Shown here piece after piece: positions 56,476-64,000 of a stretch of DNA of 64,000 nt. Below the pieces are notes generated by a model. The model was not told where the DNA came from. It searched no databases and saw only the letters and a list, made by a program, of their open reading frames with translations. Source of the stretch: Aliivibrio sifiae. Lineage in GTDB: Bacteria > Pseudomonadota > Gammaproteobacteria > Enterobacterales > Vibrionaceae. The translations under genes were made by a program, and so were the position numbers. The stretch's first letter is position 1, and every line of letters begins with the position of its first letter. The DNA is taken from positions 1,106,956-1,170,955 of the forward strand of contig NZ_MSCO01000002.1 of assembly GCF_002954705.1 (NCBI RefSeq), in the 5' to 3' direction.

Positions 56476-56769
56476 TTAACACGTTTCGTCAAAACAACAC
56501 TCATCTTGTAAAAAACCTATTACGGAAGTTAGGTTCTCATATTCTGCCACACAAAAAAGAATCCTTCCTTCTCGACGCTGAGAGACGAGCCCTGCAGAGA
56601 CTAAACCTGAAAGATGATGAGAAAGTGTTGAGCCCGGAATGCCTAATTGTTCTTGAATAGAACCAACAGCAGCCCCTTGATGCCCCGCTCTTACTACCTG
56701 TTTAAAAATGGCTAAACGTGTGGGATGCCCTAATTCTTTCAATGCTTTAGCAATAACTTCAATATCCAT
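56476..56769 (-). CDS. ArsR-family regulator
   Basis: 97 residues, winged-helix repressor: ALKELGHPTRLAIFKQVVRA, IPGSTLSHHLSGLVSAGLVS (recognition helix) and RREGRILFCVAEYEN wing. Cysteines at the C terminus (DECCFDETC) could form an As(III) or thiol-reactive sensor site. Divergent from the permease gene with twin dyads between. Likely represses itself, ogt and the permease. Confidence 0.88.
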   Translation of the reverse strand: MDIEVIAKALKELGHPTRLAIFKQVVRAGHQGAAVGSIQEQLGIPGSTLSHHLSGLVSAGLVSQRREGRILFCVAEYENLTSVIGFLQDECCFDETC

Positions 56770-56791
56770 GATTACATACTCTTAAAAACTA

Positions 56792-56813
56792 TATTTCGAT
56801 ATTACTAGAAATA
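56792..56813. promoter_or_regulatory. ArsR operator-like dyad 1
   Basis: TATTTCGATATTACTAGAAAT: ATTTC / GAAAT arms with a 10-base spacer. Lies 24 bases before the ArsR start. Confidence 0.55.
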
Positions 56814-56839
56814 ACTTGATCACGCCAATAATTACGAGT

Positions 56840-56863
56840 ATATTTCGACTATTCCAGAAATAT
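56840..56863. promoter_or_regulatory. ArsR operator-like dyad 2
   Basis: ATATTTC / GAAATAT arms with a 10-base spacer (GACTATTCCA), same pattern as dyad 1 forty-nine bases away. Lies just before the permease start, so binding would block its transcription and translation start region. Confidence 0.6.
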
Positions 56864-56876
56864 AGAGATTTAAATT

Positions 56877-57797
56877 ATGTTTACAATTACACAAGATATG
56901 GTGATGGACACCTTAAATATGTTCGCTTTCTTAGCGGCTGAATTAACCGTATTGTTCCTTTTAATTAGTTACCTTGTTGGTGTATTGCAGGAGTACATTC
57001 CACCAGCGAAGATCCAAAGTATTCTTAGTGGTAAAAACGGCAGAGGTTACATCGTTGCTGGTTTGCTAGGCGCAATAACGCCATTCTGCTCATGCTCAAC
57101 CATTCCTTTCCTGAAGGGGCTACTACGAGCTAAAGCCGGTTTTGGTACAATGATGGTGTTCTTGTTTGCAAGCCCATTATTAAACCCAATCATTATTGGT
57201 CTATTCGCTGTCACGTTTGGACTGAAAGTAACTGTGTTCTACTTTGCTATCGCAATGGGTGTTTCCGTTATTGCTGGCTACACGTTAGAAAAATTAGGCT
57301 TTGAGAAATACGTAAAAGAAACTGCGTATATCGAACCTGAAGCAAAAGGTTGCGGCTCAACGTGTGGTGGTGCGAAAAAAGCACCAGAAAGTAAGTGGAT
57401 GAAAATTTGGAAAAGCACATGGGCTGACTTTAAAAAAGTATTACCTTACTTAATTGGTGGTATTGCTCTTGGTTCAATGATTTATGGTTTCATGCCAACA
57501 GAATTTGTGGCAAAAATTGCAAGTGAAGATAATCCATTTGCTATCCCTGTAGCGGCTGTTATTGGTATCCCACTTTACATTCGTGCTGAAGCGGTTATCC
57601 CACTAAGTGCAGCACTAGCAGCAAAAGGAATAAGCCTTGGTGCAGTAATGGCGTTAATCATTGGCAGTGCTGGCGCAAGTTTAACCGAAGTGATTTTACT
57701 TAAATCTATCTTCAAAAACCAAATGATTGCGGCATTTCTAATAGTAATTTTAGGTATGGCAGTAAGTGCTGGTTATTTATATCAATTTATCTTTTAA
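56877..57797 (+). CDS. DUF318/YraQ-like permease (possibly ArsP)
   Basis: 306 residues, about eight membrane segments in two homologous halves. The TPFCSCSTIPFLKGLLRAKA motif of the family (Cys-Ser-Cys-Ser) is in the first half; a cytoplasmic loop carries GCGSTCGGAKK. Members include ArsP, an exporter of methylated trivalent arsenicals, and other thiol-linked permeases. Divergent ArsR with Cys residues supports an export role for arsenic or similar, but this is not proven. Confidence 0.8.
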   Translation: MFTITQDMVMDTLNMFAFLAAELTVLFLLISYLVGVLQEYIPPAKIQSILSGKNGRGYIVAGLLGAITPFCSCSTIPFLKGLLRAKAGFGTMMVFLFASPLLNPIIIGLFAVTFGLKVTVFYFAIAMGVSVIAGYTLEKLGFEKYVKETAYIEPEAKGCGSTCGGAKKAPESKWMKIWKSTWADFKKVLPYLIGGIALGSMIYGFMPTEFVAKIASEDNPFAIPVAAVIGIPLYIRAEAVIPLSAALAAKGISLGAVMALIIGSAGASLTEVILLKSIFKNQMIAAFLIVILGMAVSAGYLYQFIF

Positions 57798-57845
57798 ACT
57801 AAAAAGCTGTTTACTGATAACAATGTCTAATCCTTGATATGAAAA

Positions 57846-57872
57846 AAGCCGTCTTCAAAAAGAAGGCGGCTT
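57846..57872. terminator. Bidirectional terminator permease / MARTX
   Basis: AAGCCGTCTTC / GAAGGCGGCTT arms with a 5-base loop (one G-T pair), A tract before and T-rich DNA after, between convergent genes. Confidence 0.85.
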
Positions 57873-57901
57873 ACATTATTGTTGAAATTTTAAATAATTA
57901 G

Positions 57902-60900
57902 TTAGGCAAAAGCTCTTTCCCCTTGAGACACATCAGACCATGCTGTTGTTATCGCTACACGAGATTGACTATTGAGATTGTCGATAAAACCATTGTCACC
58001 AACCTGGGGCTCAAAGCCACTCATGGCTTGCACCAGTGCATCAATCGCATTATCAGATAACGAAGTATATTCTCGTTCACCTTCAATATTTTTCTCACCC
58101 ATCGCTATAACGACTTGTGCACGATTATCATTGAAATAACCATTGAAGGTTACAGAACCGATGTGTTCAAACTTCGCTTGGTCAGTATCGCTCACAGGAT
58201 CACGCAAGATAGACAGTTTTAGATCATAGCCACTGCGTTCTAACCACAATTTCTGCCAGTCAATCCCATTGAAAACAATGTTGTCTTCGCTGCGAATGTC
58301 TTCAACGAGGTTGTCAATGACGTCACCACTTACAACAAAGCTATCTACACCAGTGCCGCCCTTAAAGGTATTTTGGAATCCACCAAGTACCATCATGTCA
58401 CTTCCTTCTCCACCATTGAACTGGCTAAACTTAGAAAGCGCAGCAGCAATTAGGTGATCATCACCTTCGCCACCGTTGAGCACCGCGTTATAACCCATTA
58501 ACTTAACAACATCATTGCCGCCACTAGCATTGATACGGTTGTAATTACCAAAGACATTGGCGAAGTCATTACCAGCCCCCAACTCAACTTGGTTAGTATT
58601 ACCAATCGTAACTGAGTAGTCTTGGTCGCCGCCTGTATCAACACGGTTATAGTTACCAGATGTGACGACATAATCACGGCCAGTTCCAGTGTCAATCTCG
58701 CCACCTTCACCAAAGACAAACGACTCATCATCACCCCCGCCCAAGAACACGTGATTGATTCGTCCAGCAACGACGGCAGTATCATTTCCTTCGCCACCGA
58801 ACATCATATTTTCACGTCCCATTAGCACGCCCATATCATTGCCTTCACCGCCGGTAAAGATATTAGATGTTCCTGTTGCATAGTAGACATCATCACCTCG
58901 ACCACCCCAGAAGTTATTGTTATCTCCTAGATACGCGCCGAGATCTTTACCATCACCACCCCAATTGAAGTTGTAATTACCTAAAGAAACGTTGATGTCT
59001 CCATCGCCTTGCAAATGGCCGCTATTACGAAGGAAATCAAATATTTTCTCCTTCATATTCAGTAGATCAGCCGTCAGGTTTTCTTTTAAGTTTTCCACCA
59101 GAGACTTCATTTCTGTTTGCTTATTTTCACTGAAAATAGTCGCAAACAAATTAGGTAGATTTAGCGAATTAAAACCAAATGCACGGTCTTCTTTAGCAGA
59201 ACTATCTGCCGTTATTGCATCGCCGTTATCCTGAGCTCCAGTAACATTAGTGCCATTAACAGAAACGGATGAATTATCTTCTTCCTCTTCCGGTGCTTTT
59301 TCTTTCAAGCCGTGTGTTTCTGCGAACGTCTTAATACCGTCAGCACCCATATTGACGCCCGACTCTAGGCTGTCTAGCAACTTGGCTGGGTCAACGAAGG
59401 CTTGTAATTGATCGCCACTAAACTCACCAACAACTTCCAGCATTTCTTTTAGGATTGCGACACCATCTACTGATTCGCCTGTACGAGACACAATATGTCC
59501 TGCTGCTGTGTAATCCACACCGAAGATATCACCTAACGTCGTCTCTGTACCTACATCGGCAAGTTGGCCTAGGAGCTTGTTTTTTAACTGACGAGGAAGA
59601 TCTTCGGGGCTGTAAGTAAACGTTGTTTTAGCTTGCCCCGTTGTAGAAAATTGTTGAGTCATAAGACCAAACAACGAACCCAAGTTGGTATCAAGAATCG
59701 ACTGAATATTATCACCGAACATAAAGTTCCAGTTACCCGTCGTCACTTGAATATCAGCACCTTGGCCACCAACAGCAAAGTTAAACGTTAGCTTCTCATT
59801 CGCTTGACGGAACTTATCTGCACGACTCATTTTACTTGAGTCAGAGTTATCACTTCCGCCTAACCACTGGTTATATTGCTTGTTTAACGTCGCTTCAGCG
59901 TCATTTTTCAAGCCACGGCTACTGCGTTCATTTTGAGAATCCAAATCAACCAAGCTTGTGTAATCAACACTGCTACTCTGATCTAAGCCAGACATATCTT
60001 TAACGAACTTTTTAGCCCCAGATAATGTCCACTGCTGCTCTTGAGCGGCTAACCAATCTTGACCTTCACCTGAACTCGCTATGCTTTTTAACACACCGGA
60101 GATTCGAGAGGCGCCGTCAAACGGATTAACCAGAGGAGGCGTAGGAATTGATTTATCCATCATCACAATAAGATCGTTACTTTGCCCTAAATTGAAGCTC
60201 ACGTTGCGATTACCGATGAACATCTGTGCGCCTTCTAGAGCTTGATACCCACCAATATCAAAGCTGTGTTTACTTTCCCCATCACCAACATGAACCATCA
60301 CATTGTTGTCACCAAAAGCTAGAGATTTAAAGCCACCTGTACCTACTTTAATACCTACGTTCGAAGTACCCCAGTTAACCGCGGTAAACTCACCATCACC
60401 AACATTGACTTGAATATTGCCAGAATAGCTGAGCTTATTACTGCTACTATCAGATGAAGTGGATTCAGTCTCATTCTTACGTTTTTCTGGGGCATTAAAC
60501 ACCTCGCGATTATTGCCAATCGCACCGTTTTCCGAATCATCAACATCTCGAACACCCACGCGAGAAAGATTGATATCGCCTTCTGCTATGCCATTCCTGA
60601 TACGCTCATCTTTTGTTGTCACTTCACCTTCTTCATTCCAACTAAGTGTGACTTTATTACTTTCAGCCTTCTGTACCCAATTACCATTTTCATCACGGGT
60701 ATGTTTACGACCAGTGACATCAACTGCAATATCTGAGCTACGAACAGAAACATCGCTGCGAATACCATTCGTATCCATCGATTCAATAAACAGTCTTCCG
60801 AAGCCTTTCTGTTTATCATCACTGATTAACGAACAACCCACTACACTAATATGCTCAGGTTTAGTGTTCACATTTTCCGCTTCGCTAAACTCTTGATTGA

Positions 60901-63900
60901 ATTTAGCCAGTTTCACGGCTAACTCATCGGCGCTGTAACCACTTAAATGCGTATTATTGTTTTCAGATTCATTTCGGCCATGCCCAACCAATTGCCAGCG
61001 TAATTTTCCAGATAACGTAGACGGGTCACCGTAAACCACACGATAGTTACCGTCTGAATCGAGTTGTACAACCACGCTGCTATCAGGGTGTTTTCCTGCT
61101 AGATTTTCCGCAGCTTTAGCAACCGAAGAATCATTCTCCATTTGAACAATTATTTGGCCATCAAAGCGAGTATCACCCCCATCAGATTGCGGAGATACAG
61201 CAATACGTTCCCAACGGTTAACGTCTTTGTTTTTAACCGTTTCATCCGAGCCATTTAAGCTCACTTGGAAATCAATCTTAGGTTTATTCACCGCAGTTGT
61301 GTCTGGTTTTGGTTCTTCACCGTCGCGAGAAAGATCGCTTTTGGTGCCTTTTAGTACTTCGCTTGCATCAGCTGATACGCGGTCTGCGTCAAACAAACCA
61401 GATACGATTTGTTCAGCGTATTGGCTCATTAAGCGATTACTCGCCTCGTGTCCATAGAAGGTTTGCTCACCGGTTACGTTAAAGCCAGATACCGCTAGCT
61501 TGGCACGAAGCTTCTCACCTTCACCGCCTAAACCTTCATTATCCGTTAAAAGCATGATCGGTGTATCTTTCGATAAACCTTTCAAGTTTTTCTCTACGGA
61601 GAACTGGCCATTAACCGCCTTAGACAAAGCTCCAACAATCCCTGCCGGATTCGCCACTTCATGTGCAGTGATCGCTTTGGTCATACTTGGCATTGGTCTA
61701 TCCAATAACAAGCCAGAGACCGCTTGACCATTTTGTGCAGCAAAACGCGCGAGATCGGCGGCAATTGGACCGCCCATTGAGTAGCCGTGAATAATAATGT
61801 TACTTGGATCGATACCCTTATCATTCACGAGATACTTGAACATAGTGCGGGCATCTTGATAGAGACCTTTTTCACTCGGCCCACCATCACTTTCACCATA
61901 CCCACGCATATTGACAGCCAACATATCAATATTTTGCTTGTGATAATGATTGCGAATTGCGCTCGCTTGCTCTTCTGAAGATGAACCAGAACCATGTAGA
62001 AATAACACTACTTTGCCATTTCTTTCATTATCTTTGCCTTCAGGTGCTTTAGCCCCCTGATGGAAGTAACCAGACAGGCGACCAGCTTCACCTTTTAGAG
62101 TCACTTTTTGAGATTCGCCTTTTTCGACGGCAAGCCCTAGTAATGTTTGGGTGATATCACCAACCTTACGACGAGCATCTTTAGTTCCGAACAATTCATT
62201 GTTTAGGAAACGAGTTAACGGACTTAGAGACTCTTTGTCTCGAGGTGGCGTACTATCATTTTCGATTGCAACTGTTTCACTCTGCTTATCTTTCCCAGAT
62301 AGAAAATCAAGCTCTTCCGTTTCTTTACGATTCTGCTTTTTAACCGTAATTTCAAGCTGCGCTTCTTGCAGTGCTTGACCAAAGTTAAATAATTCTGTTG
62401 GAGTCCAAACACCAAACTTAGGTCGCCATGTATAACCTATTAACTTATCGGCACCACCAGCTTTAAGCACTTTCGCCACGGTACTCGAGCAATTTTTTGT
62501 TAGCAACTGGTAACGTGCATCAGGATCGTTACTTAAGCGATGCCATTCTGCTTGCATAGCTGAAGAGTCCAGACCTTCTAGGTTAATACGGAATACCCGA
62601 CCTTGATCCGCTTCGCTCATTTGGAACGTTTCAATCTGCTCCAATGATCTTTCAGCAAATTGGCGAATCACATTCTCGATACGTTTTTCCATCATCGCGG
62701 GGTCGCTGGTTGCTTGCGCTTGTTTCTTTAATTCTTCAGAAAAACGGTTCGCAACGTCCGCCATTTCGTAACTGGTGTCATTCCACTGTTCAACAAAGAC
62801 TTGAGACACATGTGGAGGAATACCTGCAGATTCCAACATATCCGGGTTCATCAATGCTGCCATTGCGTACGCTTCAGACACATCTTTAAAAGACGCATCA
62901 ATACCTTTGACGGCCTTGAGTTTCTCGATAAAACGTTTCAGCTTCAGAGACCCATCTTTCAAGCCAAACTCATCGTTTTCTTCAGATGCCATATCATGTT
63001 CAAGCGTGCCATTTTGATGAGCAGGTTGACTCAAATCGCTCCAACGGAGCTTCAGATCCGGTTGGTCTTTTGTTGCTATATCGAAGAGGCGGCTAATATT
63101 GGATGACTTACTCCCCAAAGGCCACCAACTAACGTAATTTTTCTTGTTAGAATCAACAGCAGATTGACCTTCCAGTTGTGTTCTTCCTTGGCCAATTTGC
63201 AACGCAGCATGACCAAGAGAGCTGTGTTTACTTGGCTTCCAAATGAACATAGTACCGCTGACAGGAGAAAGATGTTGCTCAATCGCTTGGTGAACTTTGT
63301 TTAGTCCCGCGATATCAATGCCTTTACCATCCTTAGCCAATTCATTAGGCGAAAAATCAGTAAATACAGTATCCGCAATCACTTGACCATACTCTTTGCT
63401 TACAGTTGCTTTCACTTTTTCTATTGCCAAACTGCCACTGTCAAGCTTATTTACGTCCGTTAGATTTTCTTTACCTTTGGTAACCAGATCACCATTACTA
63501 TCAACATACAAATGCTTATTTAATTTCAAGTTGGCATTTTCAAGCTGGCCATACAGATGACTAAAACTACCTTGTGCTTTAATTATGTTCTCAGAAACAG
63601 CAAGAACAGAGACTTCATCTACACGTGCATTTACTTGACTAAGTAACGAGTTAATAGCTTCAACTCGACCGGAATCTGGATGACCTAATACGTAACCTTC
63701 AGCCTGTTTTTGCAAGTTAACCAGTTTTTCTACTGACTCAAGTTCATAATCAGCATGCTCTAAAGTGCTCGCGTGATACTTAGCCAGAGCATCAATCACC
63801 TTCTGGTAACTTTCGCCGCGGACCTTACCGCTAACACTGGCGGTATCCAGAAGATCAGAAACAGACATAAGTTCCGTTTTTGCACTGTACTTCCACTCAC

Positions 63901-64000
63901 CGTCTTCTTTTTCAGCAAGAACTCGAGTGTACCCTTTTTGGTGTGAGATCACCTTGTCATCGACTAGAAAGAGTTCACTTGGCAGTTGGTCGAAATTGTC
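57902..64000 (-). CDS. rtxA: MARTX toxin RtxA, C-terminal part (RID-ABH-CPD and RTX repeats)
   Basis: Open frame from the right edge to a stop at 57902, about 2,032 residues; residue numbers here start at the GTG at 63952, and the protein continues N-terminally outside the window. Visible in order: Rho-inactivation domain with His248 (SLGHAAL) and Cys488 (KNCSSTVAK), 240 residues apart; alpha/beta hydrolase with VVLFLHGSGSS and nucleophile Ser725 (GYSMGGP); cysteine protease domain with His991 (VGHGR) and Cys1040 (VGCSL), spaced 49; acidic linkers; C-terminal glycine-rich repeats. These catalytic residues are all present. CPD is activated by inositol hexakisphosphate in host cells and frees the effectors. 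Confidence 0.95.
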   Translation of the reverse strand, partial: DNFDQLPSELFLVDDKVISHQKGYTRVLAEKEDGEWKYSAKTELMSVSDLLDTASVSGKVRGESYQKVIDALAKYHASTLEHADYELESVEKLVNLQKQAEGYVLGHPDSGRVEAINSLLSQVNARVDEVSVLAVSENIIKAQGSFSHLYGQLENANLKLNKHLYVDSNGDLVTKGKENLTDVNKLDSGSLAIEKVKATVSKEYGQVIADTVFTDFSPNELAKDGKGIDIAGLNKVHQAIEQHLSPVSGTMFIWKPSKHSSLGHAALQIGQGRTQLEGQSAVDSNKKNYVSWWPLGSKSSNISRLFDIATKDQPDLKLRWSDLSQPAHQNGTLEHDMASEENDEFGLKDGSLKLKRFIEKLKAVKGIDASFKDVSEAYAMAALMNPDMLESAGIPPHVSQVFVEQWNDTSYEMADVANRFSEELKKQAQATSDPAMMEKRIENVIRQFAERSLEQIETFQMSEADQGRVFRINLEGLDSSAMQAEWHRLSNDPDARYQLLTKNCSSTVAKVLKAGGADKLIGYTWRPKFGVWTPTELFNFGQALQEAQLEITVKKQNRKETEELDFLSGKDKQSETVAIENDSTPPRDKESLSPLTRFLNNELFGTKDARRKVGDITQTLLGLAVEKGESQKVTLKGEAGRLSGYFHQGAKAPEGKDNERNGKVVLFLHGSGSSSEEQASAIRNHYHKQNIDMLAVNMRGYGESDGGPSEKGLYQDARTMFKYLVNDKGIDPSNIIIHGYSMGGPIAADLARFAAQNGQAVSGLLLDRPMPSMTKAITAHEVANPAGIVGALSKAVNGQFSVEKNLKGLSKDTPIMLLTDNEGLGGEGEKLRAKLAVSGFNVTGEQTFYGHEASNRLMSQYAEQIVSGLFDADRVSADASEVLKGTKSDLSRDGEEPKPDTTAVNKPKIDFQVSLNGSDETVKNKDVNRWERIAVSPQSDGGDTRFDGQIIVQMENDSSVAKAAENLAGKHPDSSVVVQLDSDGNYRVVYGDPSTLSGKLRWQLVGHGRNESENNNTHLSGYSADELAVKLAKFNQEFSEAENVNTKPEHISVVGCSLISDDKQKGFGRLFIESMDTNGIRSDVSVRSSDIAVDVTGRKHTRDENGNWVQKAESNKVTLSWNEEGEVTTKDERIRNGIAEGDINLSRVGVRDVDDSENGAIGNNREVFNAPEKRKNETESTSSDSSSNKLSYSGNIQVNVGDGEFTAVNWGTSNVGIKVGTGGFKSLAFGDNNVMVHVGDGESKHSFDIGGYQALEGAQMFIGNRNVSFNLGQSNDLIVMMDKSIPTPPLVNPFDGASRISGVLKSIASSGEGQDWLAAQEQQWTLSGAKKFVKDMSGLDQSSSVDYTSLVDLDSQNERSSRGLKNDAEATLNKQYNQWLGGSDNSDSSKMSRADKFRQANEKLTFNFAVGGQGADIQVTTGNWNFMFGDNIQSILDTNLGSLFGLMTQQFSTTGQAKTTFTYSPEDLPRQLKNKLLGQLADVGTETTLGDIFGVDYTAAGHIVSRTGESVDGVAILKEMLEVVGEFSGDQLQAFVDPAKLLDSLESGVNMGADGIKTFAETHGLKEKAPEEEEDNSSVSVNGTNVTGAQDNGDAITADSSAKEDRAFGFNSLNLPNLFATIFSENKQTEMKSLVENLKENLTADLLNMKEKIFDFLRNSGHLQGDGDINVSLGNYNFNWGGDGKDLGAYLGDNNNFWGGRGDDVYYATGTSNIFTGGEGNDMGVLMGRENMMFGGEGNDTAVVAGRINHVFLGGGDDESFVFGEGGEIDTGTGRDYVVTSGNYNRVDTGGDQDYSVTIGNTNQVELGAGNDFANVFGNYNRINASGGNDVVKLMGYNAVLNGGEGDDHLIAAALSKFSQFNGGEGSDMMVLGGFQNTFKGGTGVDSFVVSGDVIDNLVEDIRSEDNIVFNGIDWQKLWLERSGYDLKLSILRDPVSDTDQAKFEHIGSVTFNGYFNDNRAQVVIAMGEKNIEGEREYTSLSDNAIDALVQAMSGFEPQVGDNGFIDNLNSQSRVAITTAWSDVSQGERAFA
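58330..58990 (-). repeat. C-terminal RTX-type glycine-rich repeats of MARTX
   Basis: Inside rtxA, tandem repeats of the GGxGND style, for example GGEGNDMGVLMGRENMMFGG and the GGEGND blocks after it, then GNTNQVELGAGNDFANVFGN and NGGEGDDHLIAA. Calcium-binding MARTX C-terminal repeats assist secretion and host-membrane translocation. Confidence 0.9.

Noticed and set aside
58330-58990. CRISPR or DNA satellite
   Set aside because: The periodicity is protein-level glycine-rich repeats in frame with rtxA, not identical DNA repeats with spacers.
58000-63900. Several long plus-strand and alternate-frame ORFs opposite rtxA
   Set aside because: All lie within the continuous rtxA frame, which has clear domains; they are shadows.

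Overview
The window reads as a chromosomal segment of a marine gammaproteobacterium of the Vibrionaceae, most likely Aliivibrio (A. fischeri / salmonicida / logei / wodanis group). The reasons are low G+C content, a TtpC-type TonB system, a torYZ-type TMAO respiration pair, an hcp/vgrG type VI secretion cluster, a three-gene siderophore cluster with the same layout as the bisucaberin genes (bibABC) of A. salmonicida, and a MARTX toxin with RID-ABH-CPD effector order. Placement on chromosome II is only a guess. No tRNA, rRNA or CRISPR array was seen.

Layout, left to right. 0-0.7 kb: end of an IS5-family (IS903-like) element whose transposase has a premature stop. 0.9-3 kb: HAD phosphatase, LysE exporter and a small outer-membrane barrel protein. 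3-8.2 kb: fructose PTS operon fruBKA with divergent fruR/cra and three Cra-like palindromes between them. 8.2-14.8 kb: auxiliary type VI secretion cluster hcp-vgrG-DUF4123 adaptor-DUF2235 lipase effector, followed by two paralogous lipoproteins that look like immunity proteins. 15.2-17.5 kb: a four-gene operon of two DUF1538 membrane proteins, a P-II-like protein and a CBS-domain protein. 17.5-22.9 kb: exported hypothetical, small orphan genes, a CHASE3 chemoreceptor and a truncated tyrosine recombinase in very AT-rich DNA, which looks like remodelled accessory DNA.

22.9-36.7 kb, all on the minus strand, is an iron/siderophore uptake block. It holds a FhuA-like TonB-dependent receptor, a DUF3450-TtpC-ExbB-ExbD-TonB-TPR energising operon, and a nine-gene operon (PepSY protein, DUF2271, DUF4198, two small proteins, then a cluster-A metal ABC importer with two binding proteins). 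The nine-gene operon parallels the FpvGHJK-FpvCDEF periplasmic iron-release system of Pseudomonas aeruginosa. Fur-box-like sites lie before the receptor and before the nine-gene operon. The simplest reading is: receptor imports ferri-siderophore, iron is released in the periplasm, and free iron crosses the inner membrane by the ABC importer.

37-40.6 kb: torY-torZ. 40.7-45.5 kb: a CpxRA-like two-component system with a divergent small periplasmic protein, then a second, CusRS-like two-component pair. 45.9-53.5 kb: Fur-box-preceded siderophore operon (decarboxylase, N-hydroxylase, fused acyltransferase/NIS synthetase) plus a FhuE-like receptor. 53.6-57.8 kb: potassium-channel-like protein, BamA/TamA-type surface antigen, Ogt methyltransferase, and an ArsR regulator divergent from an ArsP/YraQ-like permease with duplicated operator-like dyads. 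57.9-64 kb: C-terminal about 2,030 residues of a MARTX toxin, running off the right edge.
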